DNA of 8,731 nucleotides from Clostridia bacterium (GCA_900759575.1 CAAEVU010000237.1:1-8731), one strand, 5' to 3'. Counted from the stretch's first letter, positions 1 through 7,258 are shown. Made by a program: numbers and translations. The notes: generated by a model from the letters alone, not told the origin.

Positions 1-917
1 ACTGCAGCATGTCCCACGCCTCGATATAACCCATAATTTTTCCGGCAAATGGGGTTGTTTTTTTGAAGGACAAACCCACTCAACGGGCCCTGGCTTGATT
101 TGTAACAACCCATGGCATAGGAGTCGAACTCCGTGCCTGCACAAGAGTATTGCAAATAATATGTCCCGTTGATTTTGATCATGTTTGACCCTTCCAAAAA
201 GCCATTGCTCCAATCTTGATTGCTTGCTCCGTACCGTTCCCACCAGTTTTCCGGATGGAACTGAATCAAGTTTACCGGCTCTGTAAGTAGTTCGTTTGGC
301 TGCCGGGGATTCAACTCCGCTCCCCAAATGCCAGGGCCCATTCCCCAATAAAGATACATCCGATCGTCGTCATCCACAAAAAGAGAAATATCATTGTTGG
401 AGGGATTAAGGGGTTGGCCGTTCCAGGAAAAAGCTCCAATAGTCTGGAATGGTCCTGTAGGGCTATCCGACACATAGAGATCCGTGGAATTCCCCGCCAA
501 ATAAAACTTCCCCCGCCTTACCGCAATGTCTGGAGCCACATATTCTATGTTAACAGGATGAGCGGTCCAGTGGATGAAATCAGAGGAACTCCAGCACCCA
601 TTTCCCGTGGCGTAAAGATACCACATCCCCTCATAATACAGTCCCACAGGATCAGCCGTAGCTCGATAAGGACCTTCCACTTGAAGATTCATGCTGGAAA
701 TCCAAAGCTTGTTAAAACGCTGCATGATTTCTGGCATAGATGGCATATAGTCATACCAAAAAGAGTATGGAGAACCTTTTCCTATCGGTGACGTTTCCTC
801 TGGGCTACCATCACTGTACATATCGAATGTGTTTACAGGGTAACAGGGAAGACACAGCGGATTGACAAATGTGTGACTGGCCCTGCCAGATCCCAATGGC
901 TTTTTCGATTGCTTCAT
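1..917 (-). CDS. GH43-like glycoside hydrolase, 3' end outside window
   Basis: Partial gene of 305 codons running off the left edge. It resembles five-bladed beta-propeller glycosidases of the GH43 group, which cleave arabinose- or xylose-type linkages from oligosaccharides. Three motifs fit the GH43 catalytic triad: ADP near residue 89 (likely base Asp89) followed by YYEGMWYLYAT; NDISLFVDDDD (Asp176, likely pKa-tuning Asp); and LEGSNMIKINGTYYLQY (Glu242, likely acid). APD at 128-130 and RGVGHA at 299-304 also match the group. About 85 residues precede the first propeller motif. There is no signal peptide or membrane segment, so it should act in the cytoplasm on imported sugar. The ATG at 917 is preceded by AGAGGTGG seven bases upstream. 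It starts 30 bp after the response regulator stop and is probably last or near-last in the same transcript. The exact substrate cannot be read from the sequence; any C-terminal accessory domain lies outside. Confidence 0.85.
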   Translation of the reverse strand, partial: MKQSKKPLGSGRASHTFVNPLCLPCYPVNTFDMYSDGSPEETSPIGKGSPYSFWYDYMPSMPEIMQRFNKLWISSMNLQVEGPYRATADPVGLYYEGMWYLYATGNGCWSSSDFIHWTAHPVNIEYVAPDIAVRRGKFYLAGNSTDLYVSDSPTGPFQTIGAFSWNGQPLNPSNNDISLFVDDDDRMYLYWGMGPGIWGAELNPRQPNELLTEPVNLIQFHPENWWERYGASNQDWSNGFLEGSNMIKINGTYYLQYSCAGTEFDSYAMGCYKSSQGPLSGFVLQKNNPICRKNYGLYRGVGHAA

Positions 918-947
918 TATTTTTCCACCTCTCTGGTTGTAGCCGGT

Positions 948-1721
948 TCAACTCTCCCCTTGTCGGTATTTGATTGGGGAAACACCGGTCTTTTTTTTAA
1001 AAACTCTCGTAAAGTAGGCATAATCTTCGTATCCGACCATATCTGCAATAAGCTTGACCGGGATATTGGTCTCTTTTAATATTTTCTTGGCGGTCTCCAC
1101 TCGGGTTGTAGTGATGTAATCCAACACACTCATTCCCGTTTTAGATTTAAAAATCCGCATGAGATGCTGCGGACTGAAATGTAAAGCATCAGCGATATCC
1201 TCAATGGCGATATGTCCTCTTAAATGATCCCGGACATACTGCTTTACACCTTTCTCAATATCTCGATTCCGAGACGCCTCAAAGTAATTGTTAACCATCA
1301 CATCCATTGATGAAGGCTTCGAGGCAACAGCTACTTGCGTTTCCCCAGCTTCTATTTTTTGCACCAGATCAAACAAAATCCTCGCTAATTCATCGTAATC
1401 GATCGGTTTTAGTATATAATCAAAGCATTGCAGTCTGATAGCCTGTCTCATGAATGGGAATTCCGCATGGCATGTTTCAAAAATCGTTGGGATCTCCATC
1501 CCCTGCACCTGCATCCAACTCACTAATTCCAATCCTGATTCCCCGGGCATCTCAATATCACAGATTAAAATATCAACGGAGTGCTCTGTCAAAACCTTTT
1601 TCGCACTCTGACTGGAACCAGCTTCCAAAACCTGTCCAACACTCAGCTTATTCCACAAGATGTTTTCTCGAATGGCCCTAATACAGCGCTGCTCGTCATC
1701 CACAATTAGAACGCTATACAT
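948..1721 (-). CDS. Response regulator, REC + AraC-type DNA-binding domain (YesN-like)
   Basis: A 257-residue cytoplasmic transcription regulator. Residues 1-120 are a receiver domain: acidic pocket Asp8-Asp9 in LIVDDE, phosphoacceptor Asp55 in ILICDIEMP, Thr83, and Lys105 in DYILKPID. Residues about 155-254 are a two-part AraC-type helix-turn-helix, ending in the signature GYEDYAYFTRVFKKKTGVSP. The linker between is short, making this a minimal REC-AraC protein rather than the longer YesN forms. The ATG at 1721 lies inside the end of the kinase gene (8-bp overlap, 1714-1721) with GAGGG nine bases upstream (1731-1735), so translation is probably coupled. Its cognate kinase is the upstream gene. 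Inferred targets are the paired direct repeats at 5404-5431 and 5493-5520, because AraC-type regulators commonly bind direct repeats about 21 bp apart. Confidence 0.95.
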   Translation of the reverse strand: MYSVLIVDDEQRCIRAIRENILWNKLSVGQVLEAGSSQSAKKVLTEHSVDILICDIEMPGESGLELVSWMQVQGMEIPTIFETCHAEFPFMRQAIRLQCFDYILKPIDYDELARILFDLVQKIEAGETQVAVASKPSSMDVMVNNYFEASRNRDIEKGVKQYVRDHLRGHIAIEDIADALHFSPQHLMRIFKSKTGMSVLDYITTTRVETAKKILKETNIPVKLIADMVGYEDYAYFTRVFKKKTGVSPIKYRQGES

Positions 1722-3426
1722 TATCGCTGTCCCTCACTTTTTCAATAGGAAGAAACATTTCCACTACCGCTCCACCGGATTCCGCGTTCCTTATCTGAAC
1801 ATTCACCTCCTTTCCATAAAGAATATCCATCCGTGCAATCGTATTTTGGATTCCTACGCCCAGATCCTCTTGCGGATTCCGAGAATCAAGAAAACTCTGA
1901 ATTTGAAACAACACCTCTGAAGAAATGCCTTTGCCTGTGTCTCCAATCGTAATGTGGAGAGTATCGTCCACTAGATCAGCCAAAACGTATACACAAAACT
2001 GGTTGTTTGTCATACCGTGCTTAATACTGTTTTCCACAAATGTCTGAACCATAAGCACTGGCAACAGACATTCCGAAACCTGGTGGTCCCATTCGACGAT
2101 AAAGAAAAACTTGCTTTCATAGCGCTCTTTTTGAATTTTTAAATAGTTTTCAACAAACCGAAACTCATTTTCTACCGTTGCAAATTCCTTGTTTAGGTTG
2201 ACAATATATCGGAAATAGCGAGACAAGTACAAGACCATTTTTCGGATAAGTGGCAGTTCACTCTCGTCATAGGTGTAAATTATATTTAACGCGTTTAGTA
2301 TAAAATGCGGACGTATCTTGCTGCTGATGTACTTCAGCTCAATTTCTTGCTCTTTAATTTTGGAAAGGTAAAGTCTTTGTTCCAAATTGCGTACTTTATC
2401 CACCATGTAGTTTAAGGATTCCGCTAACTCGTCAAACTCATCCTGGGTTTTGCGGCGGTGAATAAGGACGACTTTATGGTCTAAATAACCAGTTCCAATC
2501 TGGTGAATACCTTTTTTCAGTTGCGCCATGGGCCGGGAAATACGAGTCCAAAGCCATATCAAGACAATGGGAACTAAAACAAACACTACCACACCAAAGC
2601 CGAAAAGCAGACGCACACTGAAGGGAATGTTTTCAAAAACGAAATCTTGCTCAAGAAGCATACCCACCGCCAGCTGTACCGTTTTACCAGACACTAAGAT
2701 ATAGGAGTTCTCACGATGCCGAGCTTCAGTGGACTTTTTCAAAAAGCGTTCGACTATCGGGGAGGATTGTTTTTCAGTTGCGAATGAACGGACACCCTTT
2801 TGATCTACCAGGTAAATTGCGCCACCTGTGTCTTCTTCATAATGATCAAACAGAAGTTCCTCACGAACCAAATCCATTCTCACCCAGGTGCCACAAACAA
2901 ACTGGCCGTATCGGAAAAAAACCGTCAAGAAGTCCTGTCCGTCCACCCGCTGGATACCCCATTGATTCCAGGCAACCGATTCCTCTGGGATTACTCGCTT
3001 TATCCATTGATGAATTTTATAGTTAGCTGCCCCACGGAACAAGTAGTGATCATGGTCATCCTGATAGTAAACAAAACATCCTTCGAAAAACGGGTTTCCC
3101 CTTTTGGTTCCCTCTAACCATTGAAGCGTTTCCACTTCGTAACGCCAACCGGAAGCATTATCATAATTGCTCTTAGAAGCTACATTTAAAAGGGTAGCAT
3201 GAGACCCTATGTATGAGAACAGTTCGTCCTGACATTTGTTCATTTTCTCTTCCAGTGTATTGAGCGAGATCTGAAGCATCATGCGGTAACTATCCATAAT
3301 CTGCCCCTTTGTATTTTGAAAAATTTCTATAAACGAGAGTAATATTAGAAAACATGTTATAACGCAAAGGAAGCTTGGAAGTAGGACAACTTGTTTTGTT
3401 ATTGATCGGAATTTCCCATTTACCAC
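1714..3426 (-). CDS. Sensor histidine kinase, YesM/LytS-like
   Basis: A 570-residue membrane sensor kinase. A first membrane helix spans about residues 12-36, an extracellular sensing region about 37-268, and a second helix about 271-293. A HAMP-like region (about 294-350) leads through a coiled segment to the His_kinase domain. The phosphorylated histidine is His374 in KIRPHFILNALNII (most family members have NPHFLYN, here RPHFILN). The ATP-binding part shows VENSIKHG (Asn466), GDTGKGI (Asp496) and GVGIQNT. It would phosphorylate the regulator encoded immediately downstream. The start is GTG at 3426: it has GGGTGA six bases upstream, an in-frame TAA lies just before it, and the next in-frame ATG would remove the first membrane helix. 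A 75-bp gap separates it from the permease upstream and holds a candidate promoter. The ligand is unknown; an oligosaccharide or its binding protein is a guess from context. Confidence 0.94.
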   Translation of the reverse strand: MVNGKFRSITKQVVLLPSFLCVITCFLILLSFIEIFQNTKGQIMDSYRMMLQISLNTLEEKMNKCQDELFSYIGSHATLLNVASKSNYDNASGWRYEVETLQWLEGTKRGNPFFEGCFVYYQDDHDHYLFRGAANYKIHQWIKRVIPEESVAWNQWGIQRVDGQDFLTVFFRYGQFVCGTWVRMDLVREELLFDHYEEDTGGAIYLVDQKGVRSFATEKQSSPIVERFLKKSTEARHRENSYILVSGKTVQLAVGMLLEQDFVFENIPFSVRLLFGFGVVVFVLVPIVLIWLWTRISRPMAQLKKGIHQIGTGYLDHKVVLIHRRKTQDEFDELAESLNYMVDKVRNLEQRLYLSKIKEQEIELKYISSKIRPHFILNALNIIYTYDESELPLIRKMVLYLSRYFRYIVNLNKEFATVENEFRFVENYLKIQKERYESKFFFIVEWDHQVSECLLPVLMVQTFVENSIKHGMTNNQFCVYVLADLVDDTLHITIGDTGKGISSEVLFQIQSFLDSRNPQEDLGVGIQNTIARMDILYGKEVNVQIRNAESGGAVVEMFLPIEKVRDSDNV

Positions 3427-3432
3427 TATTTA

Positions 3433-3438
3433 TCACCC
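3433..3438 (-). promoter_or_regulatory. Ribosome binding site supporting the GTG start of the kinase
   Basis: GGGTGA on the minus strand, six bases before the GTG at 3426. An in-frame TAA lies between this site and the GTG, so no earlier start is possible in this frame. The site supports GTG rather than a downstream ATG. Confidence 0.6.
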
Positions 3439-3461
3439 ATATTACAGATATATTTGGGGTA

Positions 3462-3490
3462 ATTTTATCATTAATCCGTGTAAAAAGCAA
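3462..3490 (-). promoter_or_regulatory. Candidate sigma-A promoter for kinase-regulator-hydrolase genes
   Basis: On the minus strand, TTGCTT (3485-3490) and TAAAAT (3462-3467, five of six matches to TATAAT) are separated by exactly 17 bp, within the 75-bp gap between the second permease and the kinase. Transcription would start near 3455, about 30 bases before the GTG start. No ATTGTCC-like boxes lie upstream. This suggests basal expression of the sensing genes independent of the transporter promoter, with readthrough from the permeases also possible because no terminator is visible in the gap. Confidence 0.45.
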
Positions 3491-3501
3491 CGAAACGGCG
3501 T

Positions 3502-4368
3502 TTACCCCTTAACGGATCCCATGGTAATTCCTTTTACAAAGTATTGCTGGAACAGGGGATAAACTATCAGGACTGGGAGCATCCCCAGCACTGCTGCGGC
3601 CATCCGAACTCCTTCTGTAGGGACAGAAGCACCTGAAATTCCTTGCTGTGCCATGTACTTTGCGTTCGTATTGATAGCGTTTAGTATATTTTGAATACCG
3701 TACCATTTCTGATCATCAATATAATAAATACCATTCTGCCAGTCATTCCAATAGCCGATCCCCACCATTAAGCCGATGGTCGCCACAATCGGCTTAGAAA
3801 GAGGCGCCATAATCTTTATGAAAATTCCAAACTCCGAACACCCATCGATTCGTGCCGCTTCGCTAAGCTCTTCCGGAATGCTCACCGCAAAATAGTTACG
3901 GAACAGAAAAACATTAAAGGCGTTCATCAACAAGTTGGGAAGAATCAGCCCCCAGATGGTGTTCTTCACATGGAGCACATTGACATAGTTAATGTAAGAC
4001 GCTACCTGCCCGCCGCTAAAAAGCATAGTAAACACTACCAAGAACATGATCACTTTTCCACCGGGGAGCCCTTTTCTGGAAAGCATGTAGCCAAACATCA
4101 TACTCACTGCTAAACTTAGAACCACTCCAATTACAGTTACAGAAATGGTCACGAGGTAACCACGGCCAAAAAAATCCGCCCGCTGCAAAAGATAGTGATA
4201 CGCTTCCGCAGAAAGGTGACGAGGAAATAAGGAATACCCATATAGGGCCACATCCCCCTCTTTAGAAAAGGAAGCTATAATGAGCAGATAAAATGGAATA
4301 AAGATAATCAGTGCTGCACAGATCAATACAGCATGGGTAAAAATAATAAAACGCTTATTTGACATCAT
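3502..4368 (-). CDS. ABC sugar transporter permease, YtcP/LplC-like (second permease)
   Basis: A 288-residue inner-membrane permease of the CUT1 carbohydrate family, one half of the translocation channel. Several hydrophobic helices are visible, starting at about residues 8-33, with others near 70-95, 106-122, 135-155, 193-207 and 257-272. The cytoplasmic EAA loop that contacts the ATPase is at 170-193 (EAARIDGC followed by I..MAPLSKP). The end, GITMGSVKG, is typical of YtcP/LplC proteins. I chose the ATG at 4368 instead of a GTG three codons upstream: AGGAG lies eight bases before this ATG, while the GTG overlaps the AGGAG itself. It begins 22 bp after the first permease, so the two are co-transcribed. 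No ATPase gene is present nearby; such systems usually share an MsmX-type ATPase encoded elsewhere. Confidence 0.95.
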   Translation of the reverse strand: MMSNKRFIIFTHAVLICAALIIFIPFYLLIIASFSKEGDVALYGYSLFPRHLSAEAYHYLLQRADFFGRGYLVTISVTVIGVVLSLAVSMMFGYMLSRKGLPGGKVIMFLVVFTMLFSGGQVASYINYVNVLHVKNTIWGLILPNLLMNAFNVFLFRNYFAVSIPEELSEAARIDGCSEFGIFIKIMAPLSKPIVATIGLMVGIGYWNDWQNGIYYIDDQKWYGIQNILNAINTNAKYMAQQGISGASVPTEGVRMAAAVLGMLPVLIVYPLFQQYFVKGITMGSVKG

Positions 4369-4376
4369 GGTATCCA

Positions 4377-4384
4377 CTCCTCTC
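4377..4384 (-). promoter_or_regulatory. Ribosome binding site that sets the start of the second permease
   Basis: GAGAGGAG on the minus strand, eight bases before the tandem ATG-ATG at 4368. The upstream in-frame GTG at 4377 overlaps the last base of this site and cannot be used with it. This shortens the permease by three residues compared with the longest reading frame. Confidence 0.75.
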
Positions 4385-4390
4385 TTTGTT

Positions 4391-5314
4391 TTAGAACAAA
4401 GCCTGTTCTTCGCTAACTTTCCGAACTAATCCATTAAATAACATAATGGTGATGAAGCAAACAATTGATTGGAAGAAAGCCGCAGCGGAAGAAAGACCTA
4501 AGTTCCCGTTTTGCATGAGGGCTCTATATACAAATGTATCAATCGTATCCGTTACATCGTAGAGCACACCTTGGTTTCTCGGCACTTGATAAAAAAGGCC
4601 AAAATCGGAACGGAATACCATACCCATAGACATTGTCAACATGATGATAATTGTGGGTTTCAAAAGTGGAATGGTGATCTGGGTAATTTGTTGCCATTTG
4701 GAAGCGCCGTCCAGTTCAGCCGCTTCATAATATGCATTGTCAAATCCGACAATAGAGGCCAGATAAACAACCGCTCCGTAACCCGCCCCTCGCCAGGCAT
4801 TTACAAAAATCAAAATAAACGGCCAATACTTTTCCGTCGCATAAAAGGAAATTGTGTCTTGGCCCATTCCCCTCAGGATCCCGTTAACCAAACCCGTCCG
4901 GTCGCCTAAAAATGCGTAAACTAGGTAGGATATGATAACCATAGACATCAAGTAGGGAAGAAGAACTATAGTTTGATAAAACTTTTTCCCAGCTTTGCTC
5001 TTTACCTCATTGAGTAAAATGGCAAGGAAAATACTGAACACCATATTGAGAACCATAAAAACAAGGTTGTATAATATTGTATTCCGAGTAATTACCCAGG
5101 CACTGTCTGACTGAAACAAAAATTCGAAATTTTTCAATCCTGCCCACGGACTTCCAAAAACACCCTTGGAATAATCAAATCGTTTGAAAGCGATCAACAA
5201 TCCATACAGAGGCATATAATTGTTGATAAACAAATACAAGAGTCCCGGAATCCCCATGATATATAGGGGTATCCATCTTTTAAAATCAATACGTTTTTTC
5301 CTTGATTTTCTCAC
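4391..5314 (-). CDS. ABC sugar transporter permease, LplB-like (first permease)
   Basis: A 307-residue membrane protein, partner of the next permease. The N-terminus is strongly basic (RKSRKKR), followed by helices at about residues 15-33, 80-102, 113-135, 165-185, 220-235 and 278-296. The EAA loop is EAAELDGA at 197-204, continuing to IPLLKP at 215-220. The C-terminal stretch (FYQVPRNQG, DTIDTFVYRAL, LSSAAAFFQS, and the final RKVSEEQALF) is characteristic of LplB-type permeases that import complex oligosaccharides. The start is GTG at 5314 with AGGAG nine bases upstream. It is the first gene of the leftward transcript, about 54 bases after the predicted transcription start from the promoter at 5375-5403. 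Substrate not determinable; neighbours suggest a plant- or host-derived oligosaccharide cut by a GH43-type enzyme. Confidence 0.95.
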   Translation of the reverse strand: MRKSRKKRIDFKRWIPLYIMGIPGLLYLFINNYMPLYGLLIAFKRFDYSKGVFGSPWAGLKNFEFLFQSDSAWVITRNTILYNLVFMVLNMVFSIFLAILLNEVKSKAGKKFYQTIVLLPYLMSMVIISYLVYAFLGDRTGLVNGILRGMGQDTISFYATEKYWPFILIFVNAWRGAGYGAVVYLASIVGFDNAYYEAAELDGASKWQQITQITIPLLKPTIIIMLTMSMGMVFRSDFGLFYQVPRNQGVLYDVTDTIDTFVYRALMQNGNLGLSSAAAFFQSIVCFITIMLFNGLVRKVSEEQALF

Positions 5315-5374
5315 TGAAATCAGCTCCTCTGATTATGTTTTTTGCTCATCGCTTTCCCTGAGCGGTATGACTCT

Positions 5375-5403
5375 AGTATATAAAGTTTGAAAACAGGAAA
5401 ATA
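5375..5403 (-). promoter_or_regulatory. Candidate promoter of the permease operon
   Basis: Minus-strand -10 TATACT (5375-5380) with a weak -35 TATTTT (5398-5403) at 17-bp spacing. The poor -35 directly abuts the proximal ATTGTCC box, a layout typical of activator-dependent promoters. Predicted start near 5368. Confidence 0.55.
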
Positions 5404-5431
5404 GGACAATTCTCCTAAATAAGTGGACAAT
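5404..5431 (-). promoter_or_regulatory. Paired direct-repeat operator, leftward promoter
   Basis: Two identical ATTGTCC boxes on the minus strand, at 5425-5431 (distal) and 5404-5410 (proximal), offset by exactly 21 bp, i.e. two helical turns. Extended, they read GATTGTCCACTT and GAATTGTCCTAT. The proximal box touches the -35 of the permease promoter. The pair aligns with a second pair at 5493-5520 on the other strand. Likely ligand, by inference, is the AraC-type response regulator encoded at 948-1721. Confidence 0.6.
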
Positions 5432-5492
5432 CATAGCATCTCCTCATGGATTTCACCCAAACGAAAATTGGTTAGGAATATCACAAATTCGG

Positions 5493-5520
5493 ATTATCCA
5501 ATTTTAAGCTACAATAATCC
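5493..5520 (+). promoter_or_regulatory. Paired direct-repeat operator, rightward promoter
   Basis: ATTATCC (5493-5499) and ATAATCC (5514-5520; with the preceding A, AATAATCC) are offset by exactly 21 bp on the plus strand. Extended forms GATTATCCAATT and CAATAATCCTAT match the leftward pair at 10 of 12 and 9 of 12 positions. The proximal box again abuts the predicted -35. This points to the same regulator controlling the binding-protein gene. Confidence 0.55.
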
Positions 5521-5549
5521 TATGAGCTGCTTTCTTTTTTTGGTAATAT
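5521..5549 (+). promoter_or_regulatory. Candidate promoter of the binding-protein gene
   Basis: A -10-like TAATAT (5544-5549) lies 17 bp after a poor -35 TATGAG (5521-5526) that immediately follows the proximal operator box. The positions mirror the leftward promoter exactly. Predicted start is near 5556, giving a leader of about 80 bases. The -10 alone matches consensus at only four of six bases; the main support is the shared geometry. Confidence 0.5.
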
Positions 5550-5564
5550 CACCTTAAACTTAAA

Positions 5565-5588
5565 GGAAGAGCAATTCCTGGCTTTTCC
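5565..5588 (+). other. Small leader hairpin before the binding-protein gene
   Basis: GGAAGAGC (5565-5572) can pair with GCTTTTCC (5581-5588) through seven Watson-Crick pairs and one G-U, with an eight-base loop, inside the predicted leader RNA. There is no U-run after it, so it is not a terminator. It may protect the 5' end of the mRNA or be chance. The remainder of 5550-5637 shows only the AAAGGA ribosome site at 5622-5627. Confidence 0.25.
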
Positions 5589-5637
5589 CTGTGTTCTACA
5601 CTATTAAAACAATTTATTATGAAAGGATTGTTGAACA

Positions 5638-7209
5638 ATGAAAAGGAAATTTGCCTGCTTATTAGCTTCCCTGCTGGTAGCCCTTTCGGCAACTGGCTGT
5701 TCATCTTCAGGTAACAATGAGCAGTCAACAAGCTCAAACACAACTTCCCAGGAAAGCGAATCCAGTAGTGTAAGCGCCACTCAGCAGGACACAGGATCCA
5801 CAGAACCGGTTGATCTCTATATTGAGATCATCACCTGGGGAACGGAGGACCCAGACACCAATGAGGTGTTTGATAAGGTCAATGAGATCACTGTGCCTGC
5901 CATTGGCGCCCGCATTAATCCAGTGATGGTTTCCATCTCCGAGATGACCACCAAGCTGGGAATGATGGTTGCCAGTGGGGAAACTATCGACCTCGTGGAA
6001 TCTGGTATGCTCACCACTCCCACCAATTTGGTTACACAAGGGCTATTGCAGCCTATGACGGATTATCTTTCTGAGGATCTGGTAGAAATGGCTGGCCCTA
6101 CCCTAGAAGCTTGCATGTATCAGAATGAGATCTATGCCTATCCTAATTCTACATATGTGGGGAACTATTCCATGTTTGTATACGATGCTGCTTTGGCAGA
6201 AGAATACAACATTGAAATTCCGGATTCCATTCAGTCAGCAGAAGAATGGGAGGCTTTGTTTTCCCAGGTTAAAGAAAGCGGGATGCCTCAGTACGCTATT
6301 TCTTTGGGCGATGGAGTAAACCAGGAACTCTACTGGAACCCTAAATTAGAAGGTCTAGGAGACAGCACAACCTTTGCTGCAGGCGCATTGCTGAATATGT
6401 TTGATGATGATACCACCATTGTAAACTACTATGCCACAGACGAGTATAAAGAAATCTGTGATATGCATAGAGACTGGTACGAAAAGGGTTATGCTATTCC
6501 TGACTCTATCAGTAGCGGTTACACCACAACCGATACCTTAACCCAGGGAACGGTCTTCGGCTATTTAACTCCTGTCGGTGCCAACGGTGGCGTAAAGGGG
6601 CTTGAAAATACAGTAGGGGGCAAAGAACTTGGGGGTATTCTCGTTGGGGATGGCACCATGTACGCTTCTACCCGGAACGTTCTTAGCAGTTGCTGGTCCA
6701 TTGCTGCCACCAGTGAAAATCCTCAGGCTGTTTGTGATTTTTTGGATCTGATGTATACTAACACAGAACTCTCCAACCTGTTGAATTATGGAATCGAAGG
6801 AAAGCACTATGTCACTACAGAAGGCAGCCGTATTATTGACTTCCCTGAGGGAGTAGATGTGACCACAGTTGGCTACGGTCATCAGGGCACCAGCTTTGGC
6901 GATTTGAGCAATCGGTATTTCCGTGCTCCAGTTACCGATGAATGGGTAAACAACGAGCTAGAAAAATACTCTTTAGAAAACACTAATTTCTCAAAATACA
7001 TGGGTTATGTCTTTGATGAAACAGAATATCAAGCAGAAATGAGCAATATTCGCGCTACCATCAGTACTTACGGTCCCTCTCTTTCATGCGGTACCGTGGA
7101 TCCCGATGAAGTGATTCCGGAATTTCTCCAGGAGCTGGAGAGTGCGGGGATCAATGATGTAATCGCCGCAAACCAAGAACAATTTAACGATTGGCTAGCA
7201 AGCAAGTGA
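5638..7209 (+). CDS. ABC sugar-binding lipoprotein (extracellular solute-binding protein, DUF3502-like end)
   Basis: A 523-residue lipoprotein that captures the sugar and delivers it to the permeases. A lipoprotein signal peptide (KRK, hydrophobic core, SATG then Cys21) implies anchoring to the outer face of the membrane. Residues 22-56 form a Ser/Thr/Gln/Glu-rich flexible linker. The binding fold starts near residue 58 (VDLYIEIITWG) and shows family-typical segments such as NYGIEGKHYV and FPEGVDV near 382-408. Residues about 453-522 resemble the DUF3502 C-terminal region of LplA-like binding proteins (FDETEY, YGPSLSCGTVDPDE, EFLQELESAGI). The ATG at 5638 has AAAGGA ten bases upstream. Unusually for this transporter type, the gene is divergent from its permeases rather than in the same operon. 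It is followed by its own terminator, so it is probably transcribed alone and at a higher level. Confidence 0.95.
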   Translation: MKRKFACLLASLLVALSATGCSSSGNNEQSTSSNTTSQESESSSVSATQQDTGSTEPVDLYIEIITWGTEDPDTNEVFDKVNEITVPAIGARINPVMVSISEMTTKLGMMVASGETIDLVESGMLTTPTNLVTQGLLQPMTDYLSEDLVEMAGPTLEACMYQNEIYAYPNSTYVGNYSMFVYDAALAEEYNIEIPDSIQSAEEWEALFSQVKESGMPQYAISLGDGVNQELYWNPKLEGLGDSTTFAAGALLNMFDDDTTIVNYYATDEYKEICDMHRDWYEKGYAIPDSISSGYTTTDTLTQGTVFGYLTPVGANGGVKGLENTVGGKELGGILVGDGTMYASTRNVLSSCWSIAATSENPQAVCDFLDLMYTNTELSNLLNYGIEGKHYVTTEGSRIIDFPEGVDVTTVGYGHQGTSFGDLSNRYFRAPVTDEWVNNELEKYSLENTNFSKYMGYVFDETEYQAEMSNIRATISTYGPSLSCGTVDPDEVIPEFLQELESAGINDVIAANQEQFNDWLASK

Positions 7210-7258
7210 TCCCTTAATCAAAATAATCCTGTAAAAAAGGTTCTCACCAACTGAACAA

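Noticed and set aside
414..791. A 125-codon plus-strand open frame.
   Set aside because: It lies wholly opposite the GH43-like gene, whose minus-strand frame carries clear family motifs; the plus-strand protein has no recognisable features.
2778..3117. Two overlapping plus-strand open frames inside the kinase gene.
   Set aside because: Both are antisense to the sensor region of an intact kinase frame and overlap each other in different frames, with no ribosome site.
3383..3390. AGGACAAC inside the kinase gene, resembling the minus-strand operator box.
   Set aside because: It is single, with no partner 21 bp away on either side and no promoter in position; most likely chance within coding sequence.
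5351..5591. Similar short strings GCTTTCCCTG (5351-5360) and GCTTTTCCCTG (5581-5591) on both sides of the intergenic region.
   Set aside because: They are inexact, not aligned with either promoter in a comparable position, and low-complexity pyrimidine-rich; likely chance.
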